Shown: positions 10,777-25,700 of the stretch, in pieces | Layout: every line of letters starts with the position of its first letter | Numbering within the stretch: position 1 is the stretch's first letter | From: Castor canadensis | Lineage: Eukaryota; Chordata; Mammalia; Rodentia; Castoridae | DNA length: 64,000 bases | Assembly: GCF_047511655.1 (NCBI RefSeq) | Contig: NC_133403.1 | Location: forward strand, 14,381,014-14,445,013 | Reading direction: 5' to 3' | Notes under the pieces: model-generated | What the model was told of the DNA's origin: nothing | Seen by the model: only the letters and a program-made list of their open reading frames with translations | The model's database searches: none | Made by a program: the position numbers and the translations under genes

Positions 10777-13700
10777 CTGGGGGGAGAGAGGAGCACTGTG
10801 ATGCACACCTGCCCGCCCACCTGCAGCTCCCTGGCCCTCCTCTCAGTGCCTCAAACTCTGCACCTCTGTCCTAGCACAAAATGCTCCTCTCAGCCTTGCT
10901 CTTGGTAACAACCTTGCTCACACAGGCCCTGGGCTCCTGAGGTCCACAACTGCCATCATCCCTTGCTTGTGCTTATCTAAAGTCTTCTCAATCTTTAAGA
11001 GCCCCCAAGCTAATACCTTCCTGGCAGATTCCAGCCAAGGCCATTGTTTCCTTTTACTTCAGCTCATTATTGGCAGCTCCATGTGATACTCATGTCACTA
11101 AGTCACATGGGATTTCACTACCCAGGCAGCATGGATAAAGACTGAGACCTAGAGCGTTCCCTACAGTGGACAAATGCTTCTCCCACTGGTCCCTAGTCTG
11201 TGGTAGGGGATGGTGACACTTGAATGTGCAGCATGGGTATGTGTGCTAGGTCCAAAGTGCCTTATGACTCTTGCCTCAGGGCTTTCTGACTAGCCTGGAC
11301 ACAAGCTCCCCTTTTTCTAGTAATAAACAAAAGGACATACACGGCCAAGGGTGCCCTGTTTGCTAGGTGGCTCCGCCTCCTGCTCCCTCACCCCAGCCCA
11401 TGGACGGGGGCACTGCTCATCCCTTGCTTGGATCCTGCCTAGAACTCCCTGCCCAATTATGACCCAGGCAGAGAGCAGCAGATGGGCCAAGAGTTTTCTC
11501 AGAAGTACCCCAAATATACCCTGGGGTTGCCACCTCAGCACCACTGAACTTGAGAAAGGTTGGGGTAAGGGGTCCCCTCAGAGTCTGGCATGGTGTGAGG
11601 CTAGGGCTAAACAAAGACTGGAGATCCCCCAGCAGGGCCAGGCTGGGGGGCTGGGCACCACACTCACCTTTCTTCATGTCTCGGAAGGGCGGGTGATTGT
11701 AGCAGTAGGGGCACAATGGGTAGCTCTTGCCCCGGGAACCTGAGGACCACAGGACCAACTCAAAGTCGTCCAGTGGGCACCGTAGCTCCTTGTAGAGCTT
11801 GATGGTGCCATTTTGGGGCAGGGTGTAAGTCTCATCACAGTGAGAGCAGTGCAGGCGGCTGGGCTTGGCCTATGGTGGAACCAAGAGGGGCATGAGAACT
11901 ACCAGGGACTGACTTTCCTGCCTGCCCTCCTTCCCCTCACAATACAGAATACCTTATCTGTCACATACGTCATGGTGCCAGACAAGCACCTGCCAAGCCT
12001 TGGCCACAGCCTTGGGACACCTGCTCTATCATTAAGGCAGGGGGTTTTAAACCCCTGGCATGTTGGAAGAGATGTGGTGTTAGGCAGAAATGGACAGTAT
12101 GAATTAACATGGCCTAATGGCATATGTGTTTGTGGGGTCAGTTGTGGGTGTTTATTGGTGCTGATTTAGGCCTTTCCATCATTCTGTGTGACAACCAAGA
12201 CAAAGAGCATGATTTTTATGTGACTAATGACAAAACAGAGGCCTAGGAGGTGACGTGACTTGCTTGAGTCAGTGCACAAGGGCACTGTGGTCAGGAGCAG
12301 TGCAGTCCTTCACCTCCACTTACCTGGATGTACTTCATAAACCGGTGGCACTTCCCACAGCGTGAAAGGGGCTTGCCTGTGGCCGCCAGGGGTGAGAAAG
12401 ACACCTCCATCAACTCGTCCATGCCTGAGAGCAAGCAGAGTATAGGAAAGTCAGCTTTTCCCAGTCTCTGGCAGCCCACCCTCTGACAGGAGGCTTGGTT
12501 GAAGTAGGTGGGCTTGAGGGAGACACCACACAGTCAAGGATCTGAGCGTGAACGTGTCCCTGTCAGTGACAGAGCACCATATCTGCAGCACCATTCAACA
12601 GGTCCATGTTTCCAGAGCTGTGTGTGGTGTTAATTCATCTGCTCTTTAATCCTGATAGTACCCAACTAGGAGGCATCTTCATTAGGACCTGCAGAGGCCT
12701 AAAGCCTGGTTCTGAGTGGGTTTTACGTGGGTGCCCTGACAGAGGGGCAGGAAGAGGAAAGGCTTACCAGCGATGGAGTCAACAAAGTAGTGGAACTTTC
12801 TCTTGAAGACATCCAGGGTGTGGCCCAGGACCTGGCGGTAGTCGGCTTTACCCTGGGCAATCAGATTCAGCTGCTTTTCCACTGCACTGCGGATGGTGGG
12901 GAGCACCAGCTCTGCATCTACAGATTGGTGTGTGTAGATACTGCTGTGAGCACTGGCACCCAGGGCCCAGCCATCCCCAAGAGGCAGGGCAAGGGTTGCT
13001 GCCCTGCTCACCTCTCTAGCTCCAGCTGGTCCTCCCAGCCTCTCCCTGAGTTGCCTGTCCTCAGAGTTGGGGGCACAGACTGGCTCCTATTACCCCTAGG
13101 CCTTTCCCAATTTTCCACTGGGAAACCTTGTGCAGAGGGGCCAGGTACATCTTGTGTCTAGCAGCGCATCACATGTGCTTATGGCTGTCTGTAGGCCATG
13201 TCTGTTCTGTGCTTCTCAATCTCCCACAGGCTAGGGGGCACCTCCAAGAAAGGGGCCTTTGAGACTTTTGGTAGTATTGGGCATGGAACCCAGAGCCTCA
13301 TGCTAGACAAATACTTAACCACTAAGCTACACCCCCTTTTAGACTCTATTACATGTCTTGTTCATCCATCAAACAGGCCCCAAGTCCCTATTCTGGGCTC
13401 TTGGGCACCACCTGTGCAGTGGGAGTCAGGGGAGTGCATGAAGGGATTGGGCTGCTGCCAGGCTAGGGCCCACCTGGGGGAAGCTGAGAGGACTGAGGGA
13501 CTCACCAATCTTGTAGTAGCCATGCACTAGGACGATGCCAAGGTTAGTGGGCTTGAGCCGGCGGCCACTCTCCACAGTGACATAATTGCGCTGGCAGATA
13601 TTGTTGATGTGCACAGGTATACTGGCATCTGTCCCTGAAACACACAGCAAGGCCCCAGGTGTTTTCAGCCTGCCTCAACATGATCCACTGGACTGTGCAC

Positions 13701-16700
13701 TCCAGCTTCACTCTCACCTGTCAAGGGGACCCTGTTTCTTGCCCTCTCAGCAACCCCGGGAGGGAGGGCTGGGTGCCCCCAGAGCCCTGTGTTGTGCTGG
13801 AAACCACACTGAGTGCCTTTGTGAACCAAGGATCCTCATGGGATGCTTATTCTAGCTTTACAGCTGAGGACAGACTCAGAGGGGTTAAGGGACTCTGCTA
13901 AGGTCACAGTGTTAAATGTGCCCCCAATGGTCTCTCCTACCTGGAAACTATCACTCACCTCTCCTGAAGCCAGGAGGGCCCACCCCTCTCGAGGGGAGTT
14001 TACAAGTCCACTGCTAAACCAGGTTGGCTTTACCCATTTCCTGTCTTCTGCTCACTCCGTCTCTAAGGCTCCTAAGGATCCCTAAGGAAGGTTCCAGGGA
14101 TATATGGCTCCCTCTGACATGGAACCTTTTTTGACAGAAAATGCTAAGATGAGGGTGATTCCTCTGACTGCATTTGTTGGTCAGAGGAGCAGAAGGGGAA
14201 CTCATACTGACTGCACACCTGCCTGTGCCGATTGGCAACATGCATTTTTCCAAGGCAACTCTCAGTGAGAATTCCACATGTGAAGAAACTGATATCCAGA
14301 GGCTAAGGAGCCTGTTAAGGTCCTAAAGCTTACAAATGCTGAACCCCACTGTGGCAGACTGTGTGAGGCACCATGCTCATGTAGCACTGTGTGTCCCTGG
14401 CTTGTTCGCACCACAGCCCTTGGTGGCTGCTCTAGTCAGGCCCTTTTAATACAGCCCTGTGGGCCTCAGTCAACAAGGCCACCTTGCCCACTTTCCTGTT
14501 CAGAAGGTCACACAAAAGACTTCTTTACTGCTTACAAACTGCAGCTTGTTGTGGTCTAGACCACTATCTCATGTATGACTATGGAAGCCAAGACATGAAA
14601 GGGTTTATAAGTCACAGCAAGGCTGTTTGATCAACAGGAAGGTGTGGAGGATGCTGGGGAAATCAGCATCCACATTCCACAGCAGGCTGAGAGCTGCTTG
14701 TCAGGACCCACAATATTGCCCAAGCAATACTGTGCTTCTCTGGGGAGAAGCAGACCCAAAACCTGTTTCCAGCACAGGCTGTGTGGACTGGGGAAGCTGC
14801 TGATCTAACCTATGAATCCTTTGGCACTCTGGACCAACCCGGGAGCCCAGTGGGTGCTAGTCAGCATCTGCTGGCTGGCGGTGCAGGAGGACGGATCTTG
14901 GCCAGGTCCTGATCGGAAAGCCTTGTAAGCAGGTTTGTACTATAGGCCTGTCTGAATTGACTGGTCACACAATATGCCACTAGTTACTAGACAATGGATT
15001 AGTGGACTAGTGCTGGGCTGGGTGTATAGGGGTCACTGGGCAGCTTTGCAAGTACAGCCTCTTGGCCTGGGGTCTGGAGGTAGGAACCCCAGTTCTGGGG
15101 TGCAGGCAGGTTCACCCACCGATACCATGCTTCTCCATGAGCGTGATGAGCTCAGCCTCAGTCAGGTAGTCAGGTGGGTTCGTCTGCTTCTCTAGCATCT
15201 TCACCTCGCCCACAGCAAAGGTGTCACCTCTCTGGCAGGTAGGCAGGCTCTCCTCCAGGGGCACACTTTGCCAGGGCATGATCTCTGTGAAGCCTGAGGA
15301 GACAGCATTGACTCTCTGGGCCTCCCACCCTAGGTCCAGTATCTATGGATGAGGTGAGAAGGACCCCAGGACTGGCCATTTTACCTGGGGAGATGACAGT
15401 TTTCCCTGAGCAGGTGAAGAGCTCAGGCCCGATCCTGAAGGAGATGGTGCTCTGGAGGTACTTGCAGTCGTGACTAACTGTAGCAATGAAGTGCCTGGTG
15501 ATGTACTCATATAGCCGCCATGCATCACCCCCTGCAAAAGACCCAGAGCCAGTCACCCTGGCTGGCCAGATCCATAGTACTTTTCCTCCAGCAGCTGGGC
15601 TTCAGCAGAGATGCCAGAGATTGCCAGCTCCAAAGCCCAAGGGAGGAAGGAAAAACACACAGCAAGGGAAAGTCTGCTTAGTGCCTGGGTGGCTCTTTCA
15701 TAACTGCAGCTGCATAACCCTGACCTGTTTCCAGTAGGGCTGCTCTCCAGGCGCTAGCCTTTCTTTCCACCATCTAGTAACATGCCACCCTTGCTTCATA
15801 CTCAAGAGTGTGCACAGTGGTTCCTGTCTCCACTTAACACTGCCTTCCCTTCCCTGCCCGTCTTCTTCTGGCATGTGGGTGACCAACATAGCCTCAGCCC
15901 AGGTGGGAGGCAGGAGGTGCTGTCATTGAGCCCCATCACTCTCTTACTTCCCTTAGGCTGTTGCATACTGACTGCTGCCACCACTTCACTCCCACTCTAG
16001 ATCCAAGCAAAACTTTCAGGTGAACCCCTCAACAAGCCAGAGACAGGTGGGTGCAGAAGAAGCCTCCATATTGACAGGGGGGACCCTGTCTAAAGGGGAC
16101 CTGTCACAATAGCATCTTGTCCGTCCCACCCTGGAAGCTGGAGGTGCGTATGCAGTGAGTGTGTGTGTCAGGAAGGTGGGGGGAGTGCCCAATACCTAAT
16201 TCGGCCTCTGTGGCAGACTTCATGGGGGTGATGGGAGGATGGTCACCAGCATCATGACCTTTCCGAGGGCGGTTGATACCTTCCGCTAACAATCGCTTCA
16301 CCTGAGGAAGAGAGGGCAGTTATCTGGGCATGGCTGCCTCCCACCAGTCCTGGGTGCCCAAGGTGCCTGAGCCTCAGCGACAGGTTTGTATAGGGCAGGG
16401 CCTATTTCACTCACTGTGTCCGCCCAGTACGGGTGGTTGGCCTGCTGCCGAAGAGAGCCCTTCAGGTCAAAGTTCTCGGGGTAGTGGGTGGTCTCTGTCC
16501 GTGGGTAGCTGATATAGCCCTGTGTGTACAGCCGCTCGGCTGTTTGCATGGCATGCTGTGGTCCCATACCTGTGAAAGACAGGAGGCTCATCTAGCCTGG
16601 AACGTGGGGATAGCCAGGTGTCTGACCATAGACCTCGACACTCTGGCTATTCCCAAGATGGGCAGCACCTCCTAAAGGGTGAGGGTCATTGAGTGGGTTA

Positions 16701-19700
16701 TGGCAGGAGCTTGAAGCTAGTGGCCAGGTGGGTGCCTGTGCCACATAGCTGACCAAGGCTGAAATCCTAAACCTGGGAGGTGAGCCCAATGGGAAATACC
16801 ACTCACTCTGCTCCATAAGCAGAGTGCTCATGGCAGTGGTGACGTGGCTTTGGGGGCATCTCTCTCCCTCACTTTGGCCATGGAGCTGTAACCAGGCCTT
16901 GGGGCTGCTGAGACAACTAGAACAAAGTACATATTCTCTGTCCTCATGGTGTTGAGAGGAGGGACGGCTTGTCCTTCTGCTCCCTAACCAGTGCAGGATG
17001 GCTCTCAGCTAGTGATCACTTGATGGCATCAATGACCTCTGAGGACCTTGGAGGTGTTGCTATGAGGATATTGCCCATGGCTTCCCACAGTGGGACACCA
17101 GTGCCTAGAAGTTGCCAGCTGTCAGACTGTTAACCTGCAGCCTTTCACAACTGAGAAAACAAGGCTCAGATAGAAGATGCTCATACCTGTTTCTAGCTGG
17201 CTGAGACTCTCTTGCAAAAGCTGCTTAGAGAACCTAACATTAGGACGTCCCTCTCCTGTAGTGGTTAATCTTACCATCGCCATTGTTAAAATGTGCTATT
17301 TCACATATTTAATCTCTATAGCAACCCAAAGAGATGGATTGCTCCATTTTCTCATGAGGAAACTGAGGCTCAGGACAAGGAAGTCGTCAAGGGGGGATTT
17401 GGATTAGAATTTGGCTCTACAGCTGCACCTACAGGGTACAATGCCTCCGGAGGGGCCTCCACGGACCCTGGGACATATGAGGGCCCTGCTTTGATGTAGT
17501 CTTCATGTGCTAAGCCCTGGTAGCAAATACTGAAATACTGAATACTAAGAAATGGTCTTGTTTAATTTTCCCCACATAAGTTCAAAGAAGCAGTTGGGTC
17601 TTAAGGAACAATACTAAAGAATGATTCCAGGATTTACAGAAATGAGTCTGGGACCTTTGAGTCCCAGGCCTCAGGGCATGAGAGGAGCCTAACAAAGGTG
17701 AGGATGTTGGCACTACCTGCACTAGAGCTTTACAGGGCAGGTTGCCATATGCCTGTAGGATGCCTTTGGAGGTTTTAAACAAATGGTCCTACATACCCAG
17801 AGCAGAGCTGGCTACACGCAGCATCTCTACAGTGTTCAAGGCCAGCGGCCTCTGCTTAGCCTTTTCTTTCCTGCTTGTGGCCTCCACCTGGAAGATAGGA
17901 AAAAGAGTGATCTTGTGGGAAGGAAAGAGGCCATAATAGAGGGTATCAAGATGTGTGGGCAAAGGGTCTGGATTCATTCGGTCTCCCTCTTCTGAAATTC
18001 ATTCTTCCCAGTAGTCTGAAGACTGGACTGAATATTTACTAGACTTGGAAAGGAAAAATAATGAAAATTCTTTTCTAGGGAAAGAAAATACCTGGAGGAA
18101 TGGGAAGAGTTGGAGGAGCTACAGGTGTAAATCCCACAGAAACCAGTGTCAGCCAGGCCACAGAGAGAGCTTGTGGGCTCATCTCAGGGGCTGCTACTTG
18201 CTGTGTGAATGCTGATGACTGGGCCACTAGCATTGCTATGGCTTCCAATTTTTCAAGGGAAGCTTTATGTCAGATTTTCATGTGAAATATCACAAATTTT
18301 AAATAGTAATTATTTTGGACTTTTTTGTAGACACTGTGCTGGTTAAATGAAAGACATCTGTGGGCTGTGCTTGGTTGACAAGCTACCATTTCCCACCCCT
18401 GGATGGCATGATTTTCAAAAGAGATGACTCTTTGTTTTGCCTTCAGCAAAAACAATTCAAACAACTCAGCTCCAGCCCGTCTCTGCTGATCTCATTTGGA
18501 CTGGCCAGGGCAGCACATTCTGGATTCCAGACAGACAAATGTGGGTGCTAATGCTGAGGACAACTGTGTATGTGTGGCAGTGGAAGCTGGTGACATGAGG
18601 GAGGGGGCCTGGAAGTAGAGATGGTGGCTCTACAGGAATGTCATTGATGCTACCAGCATGGAGCTGCTTCACAAGAAGTTTCAGAAGCCTGAGACAACTG
18701 AAGGCTAGGCAAAATGGGATGTAAGTAGAAAGTGGCTGAAGAGGGCCAAGCTGTGCCTCAGTAACTCTGGTAGCTGTCAGAGCTGCAGGGCATTTGCTGA
18801 TATGGCTGTAGACCTGCTCCACCTTGTGCCAACATTCCTGTGCCAGGCCGCATCACCCTCTTCCCAACAACTAGGCAGCATGTCCTGCTAGTTCAGAAAA
18901 AACCTGAGTTAAAAATTGCAACAACAGAAAGGTGTGAAAGCTGACTGAGACTGGGATCTTATTTCCTGCTAGCTGTACGACCTTGGATATGTTCATCAAT
19001 ATGCACACAGGTCCCTCTACGGTTGTTAGCTTCTATATTATAAGGGGTGTCTGTATGAAATGAAGTCCTGCCAAAGGAGATACTGCCCACTGGGTCTGGT
19101 GGAATGGGACAGTGGAAGGGGCCTAGACAGATTACAGGTGTATTCAGCGCCTGCTATGGAGTGGGCATGCAGTACTTTGTAGCTACTGCATTGGCAGAAA
19201 TGTCTTAGGAGTGTATGCATGAATAACCATTCATTTTTCCAAAAAAGATATCTGTGTTTCAGAAGGGAGGAAGAAAGATGTAGCCTATCCTCTTGCCAGA
19301 TGCTTGAGGGAGACTTCCACCCAAGTCAAGTGTGATGGGTGTGGGCAGAGCAGGTGCACCTGGGCTTCCTTTTCCAGCTTTGTCATGTTTAAAAACATCT
19401 GTGCGATCTCCCGGTCAAACACTCTCACTCGGTCCCAGTCCAAAAGGAGAAATTTGTCTTTATCAACATTAACCTGCAGGAATAATAAAAAGAGAACATG
19501 GGAGAAGTTTCCAGGTGAGCCCACTGCCAGAGAAGAGAATTGAGGCAGAGGAAGCTGATCTTTGTCTTGGAGCAAAATAGTCCCAGCTCTAACATCTCAT
19601 AGCTGCACCTATGATACCCAAACTGGCACCCAACCATTCCCCTCTGTGAGAATTCAGGCAGGTGGTCTCAGCCAGTGGTCTGGAGCTGAGGCTGTGTCCT

Positions 19701-22700
19701 TAAGAAGCATCTGAGCCTCTACCCCTCCCTGCATCCCTGCTCACTGCCAGTACCTAGGAGTGTCCTCTTCCCCCTCTCCCCCTGCCCACATTACCAGCTC
19801 TAGGTCAACCAGAGCAACTCTGTGTTATGTTTTAAATCTTATGTCACACTTCAGAAAGCTTTCACTCAAAAAAAAAAGCTCTACAGACTTCCAAAAATTT
19901 GAAAGGCCATTGCCTCAGTCTAGGGCTTGTACTTGACCACTGTAGCCAGTGGCCCCTGAGGGATGACTTTACCCTGTACAACCAGAGTGGAACTCATTCC
20001 CACCTCTCCAATCTACATCCAGGTCCAGCCTAGCCCCACCCCCACCCCTGAAGGCTGGGGCTCTTCTCCTGAGCATCAAAGACCCTCATGGGTGCAGCTA
20101 TTCACATGTGTACTCTTAGCTGGGGCTGAGACCCATGATGAGACAATGACCACAATGGAGGAAAATGCTCAGAACCCACATCCCAACCTGGATCCACACA
20201 GTGGTAAGAGAGAAGGGAAAAGAACCTTGGCCTGTAGCACCCAGTAGGTCTCTGGTTTGAAGGACTGGATTTTATCATGTCTCTCCACGCAGAATCCCAG
20301 GGTAGGAGTCTGACATGGCCCAAAGGAGATGAGAGAACTGTCTAAATCGCCATATTTCCCTTGGAAATACTTCGTCTGAAACCTAGAGGGAGTGGTAGGG
20401 TGGGAGAGAGAAAGATAGCTGTCCTAGAATTCATTCGACACTGGCATTCCACCCCTGTGAAGTCCAGTTTTGAGTTGAGCCATGTGCAGAGAGGTGGCAT
20501 AAGGTGGCTGCCCCCACTTAGAAGTCATCCTAAGTGGCCAAGTGTGTGGCTGTCACAGAGGAGTTGTGTGTGTGCATGTGATGGAGCAAGTGAGTGAGGG
20601 AGAGAGCGGCTCTTATGTCTCAGACCAGGGAGTTCTTCTATTACATTCCATCCACTGCACACTGTTCTCAGGACCCCGAGGGTGGATGATCACAGTTTAA
20701 GTGGTAGTCGGTATGATTTATGTATGGAATTTTCATCAGCGTTTAAAAAATGTGAACATTGCCTATTGCTTATTTGGGCTCCCAGAGGCCCAGGGACCAC
20801 AAACGCAGACCTTCTGGCTGCAGGTTGGGGGTGTGTGTATGTGTGTGCACACAGCACCTGGTGAAAGCACAGCCAATGCGCAGGTCCAGCTCCTGGCGGG
20901 CATCCACTGAGAGCGCTTCATTGTGATCTGGCTCACCCAGGCGGGCCATGGCATTACAGATGTCTGTGTCAGTGATAGAGCTGAACCTGGCCCGGAACAC
21001 TGTCTTCTCACCACTGTGGGCCTTATTCATGACAGGCAGAACAGCATCAAGGACCTGAGAGGAAGGCAGCCCAGTTGTGATTGACTCCCAGCCCAGTTGT
21101 GATTGACTCCCAGTTGTGATCTCTGCCTCCTGCTCCATACTTCCACTGTCAGGCCTGAATGAGACACCTCTCTCACCCCTACCAGACCCTCCTCCATCTC
21201 TCTCTGCCTTTCCAGAAGCCTCAGTTACTCCACAAAACCCTTGCCACATTGTTCCTTTCCTTCTGGCTACAAACATGCCCACATCCCCCCTTTTTACAGC
21301 TGCCCTGCAAGTGCTGCCCTCCCTCCTCTTCTTTTCTGCTCTCATCCCCACCCAACCAGGAAATGCTACTGCCAAAAACTGGAAGGACTGCATGGGTCTC
21401 AAATCTACTTGACTTGGCCTGCTTCCCGTCTTGGAAGGGGGCAGTACTGTGAGAAGTGGGTGGAACTTTTAAGTGACTGGAGGAAACACGGAAAAGGAAA
21501 AATGAATGAAAAGGAAGTCGAAATGGCAAGAGTAGGAAGGCTTCAGGTGTGCCCAGCTTGTGGGTGGGACCTGGCTTGGTGGGGTTCTGGAGTTGAGACT
21601 CACTAGGAAGGCAGTGCAGGGAGAGGGAAGTCACTACTGGAGTCTGGCTAAGCAGTGTCCTGATAGGGTATGTGGGGCTTTGTTTGTGAAGGGAGAAGAT
21701 CCATGAGCAGATGCAAAGGCCCCTGGGAAGGGCAGCCCTGTGGGGAGGGGTTGAGGAGGGTGCCAAGTACATATGAAATTGGGTTTGTTAAGGATGGTAC
21801 ACAGGAATGTCAGGTGCCCCAAGCTCCTGTGTCACTGGAGCTATCTTCTGCACCTATACCACCTGAGGTGGGTCAGGTGGTATACAGGGATACTGAAGGA
21901 ACCTGTATAAAGCCACAGCATAAGGGCACCAGTGAGCCCAGCAGCCACAACCAGCAGCATGAGGGTGCCATTTCCAAGGTAAGCACGAGGCAGGGGCATG
22001 GGGAGCTGCCACCTACTTCTCTGCAGGAGGGCTCCTGGGCTGGGGTGGTGGGAGGTGGAGGGTTTTTGAGGGGGGCAGAGGATGTGTGAAGGTAGGAAGT
22101 GAGAAGAATGAGGCTTGGGAAAAGAATGTAAGATCAGGCTGGTCAACCACATCAACTGAAGGTTCCTGATAGCCACTGAGCTGGGCCCAGGACACGGAGC
22201 ACCACTTTGCTCTATTCTGAAACTTGCATCCACCTAGAAAGTTCTGCCCTTTCTTACGCTTGCTTGTACCATGTACACCCAGCAAGTGTTTAAGAGTATT
22301 TATAGGACTTCCAAAATAAAGGACATAGGGAAAGGCATTTCTAAACCACTATACTTCTCACTTTGGCCTCAGGGATGGTGTGACTATGAATGTCAGTTAG
22401 AACGGGTGGCAGAAAGTACAAAGTGAACCAAAGTGGGTGCTGCACTCACCTCAAAGCAAATGTTCTCCCCTTCCTTGTCACAGTCTAGCCACAGAACAAT
22501 GTAGTCACATCCTCTGCCCTCCACCTGCCACACAGAAAACATCAACATGCGTTTACATAGCCCAGTCCTGCTACTCTCCCTGCGGGGGACAGGAAGGAGG
22601 TTAAGGCCTGGGTCCTAGAGGCCTGACCCGTGGTTAGGACTGGTGCCAGGGCTAAGCAAGGAGCTAACTGCAGTAAGACTTGCTCAGCCACTCAGTAATG

Positions 22701-25700
22701 AATTTGGTTCAGAATTGCTGTTATTTATTTCTTTTTGGCAGTACTAGGGTTTGAACTCAGGGCCTCGCACTTGCTAGGCAGATGGTCTACCACTTGAGTC
22801 ACTTCACCAGCCCTTTTTTGTGTTGGATATTTTTGAGATAGGATCTCTTGAACTACTTGCACAGGCTGGCTTTAAACTGCGATCCTCCTTATCTCTGTCT
22901 CCTAAGTAGAAAACTGCTGTTTTTTTGACCCTCCAGCTCCCAAATTATAATTGTAATATGATCTTTTTTGTTGTTTATTTCTACTTTAATTACATGGTCA
23001 CAGAATATGGCACATACTCTATAACATGTAGAGGTCGACAGAAGATTGAGGAGGAGTTACTGAGTTTCTGGTGACATTTTCATACATGCATATAATGTAC
23101 TTTGATCATATTCGCTCCCCTATTACCATCTCTTTACCTCACTCCTGCTGCTTCCCTTCCTCTTCCTGCAGTATGCTCTTAATGCTAAAAACTAAATAGT
23201 ACTAGAGTTGAAATGAAATAATCCTAAATGTTAACAGTGGTTATCTTGGGTCATGTGGTTAAAATAATTTTTTCTCCTTTATATTTATCTATATTTTTCT
23301 CTATTTTTTCATAATATGTGTGCATTTGTTTTAAAATGGGGAAAAAACCTCTCACATACCTGCAGGAACTTCACCATATTCAGCTTGGGGTTAGCTTCTT
23401 TCTTCTCTGTGGGAGCTTGGCTGAACAGCTCTGCAGGGTCCACCTTGTCCCACTTGTTGTACTTTCCTACAAACCACAGTCAGTGACACTGGATCACACT
23501 TCATAGCCACAAAGGCTCGGCCTCCACAGCTGTCATAACCCCAGAAGGACAGTAGTCTTATGGCACATGTGAGGAGGAGATTTGGAAAACAACTGACCCA
23601 GGGTCACCAGGTATCGGAGGCAGCACTTGGATGTGCGTTTATTGGGTAACCCCCACCCACTTGTCCTTCCTTCTGGGCTGTTAGGTTGATGCCATGTCTC
23701 AGCCACCCATAGGAACCAAGCAAACTCTCAACAGGGATGCTGCTCTGGCCTTGCTTCCAGGATTTTCCCTGTGGCTGGCAACACCATTCCTTAAGACTGC
23801 TTGCTTTGTCAAAGCCTTGTAACACACCACTCATGCTATCATTTCCTGGATTTCTGTAACCCTCTGCCTTCACACAGCACACAGCAGAAACTAAGTTGTT
23901 TCTCTTGGAGGGTCAGTTTCTCTGGGCCTCGTGTTCAGTACCTCTAACCTACTTCTCTATGGATCTTTTATGCTCAGCCATCTAGCTTTCTTTTAGGCCC
24001 CATTTCTTGCATCCTGGGAGAGTGAGGTCAAATGGAGCCAAGTTGAACTCTTGGCTCCCCACCTACTGGCTGGAGATAAAGCCTAGGGTTCAAATGCTTG
24101 GCTGTACAACTTAGTCACTCTCGTTATCACTGCTATCCTCACGAGCAGCAAGAAAAACTATTGAGCCTTTGCCTTGTACCAGGTTTGGTGTTGTGTTTGT
24201 CTCTGCCTTCTTTGTCAGCAATCCTGGGAAATGGATGACATCATTGTTCATTTCGCATATGAGAAATGACAACTCACACACGCCCAGGGACAGTTCCAGT
24301 CCTCAGTCACAGAGCTGGCGAAGCATGGGGGCTGTGGCCTGAGGGTCTGAGAGGGCTCATATGTTTGAAACTTGACCATAGGGGTGGTAGTATTGGGAAA
24401 TGGTATAGAACTTTTAAGAAGCAAAGGCTAGTGGGAGATGGTTAGGTCACTGAAGACACTGTCCTCAGAAGGGATTGAGGTCGTTTTTGTGAGAGCAAGT
24501 TGTTATAAGAACAAAGCTACTCCTAAATCTCCCTCTGCTCCCTGCCTCACCAAGTGCCTCTTGAGCGCACTTTTGACACTGTGATCTGCCACATCCTCAC
24601 CAGACCTAGTGCTATGCTGTTTGGACTTTTAGTCCCCAGCACTATGGTGCTTTCTTTAGAAAGTTAGCCTGTACCAGACATTCTGCAAAACACACTACTA
24701 CAGCAAGTCAGAGCCCTGTTGGACTCTCTAGTCTTGGGAATGCTGGCCTTCCTAAGGAAATGGATAATAATGGCATAAAGATGATAATGACAGCCACCAA
24801 GTGACTGATGGAAACAGTCAGTTCAGCAAGCTCTCTTCTGAATACCTGCATGGGCCAGGCCCGTCCTGAAGTATATACCACATTATATAAATGGTAAGGC
24901 ACACAGAACATGCAATGTCTAAGGAGTGCTGCTGGGATGCTAATGCAGGGGTGCCAAGCTCCAAAATCTGCAGAGTTCACCTTGTCCCACTTGTATTTTC
25001 CAGCAAACCACAACTATGGTGACAATGAGTCACACTTCAAGTTCCAAAGGCCAGACCTCTGCAACTGTCACAATTCTGGGAAGATGGTAGGATACCATCA
25101 TGTAGCAATGGGTAGGCACCTCACCTGAAGAATTCCCAGTCCCTACTCCATGAGCTGCTGGAGGTAGGCTCTAACTGGACCCTGGGTAGAGCTATGTCTG
25201 GTCCCCTTGGCAGGGTAGAGGCAGGTTGGGTGGGGTCTCACCCAGGAAATCCAGAGTCATCACGTGACCACAGACAGATGTCATCTTGAATCGGACCTGC
25301 TGGCCAGTGAAGGTTCCTGTGTACTCATGAACTGAGCATGCCCCATTCAGCCCTTTGTGCGAGGACATGTTGCCTGAGTAGGAGAAACACATAAATAGTT
25401 GCTGTGGCTGAGCTGTGGAGACCCTGAGGCCAAAGGCCACCAGTTCTCAGAGGGCTAGAATTATCTTTCCCAGAACAGGCAGTGATAACATTCCTCAGGT
25501 CACCGCAGGTGACTAGGTACTGAGCGGTTTAGTGCTGCTCAGGGACAAAAGCATCTGTAAACAGCTAACACCGTGGCTCATGATGCAGATGCCCAGGTTG
25601 GCTGAGAGCCACAGGTGGACACTCTCAGGCCCTTTATTTGCATGTCTGCTTTTCACTTTTCAACTTCTGCCTCATTTTATTCAAACTTTATTCTAAGGTC

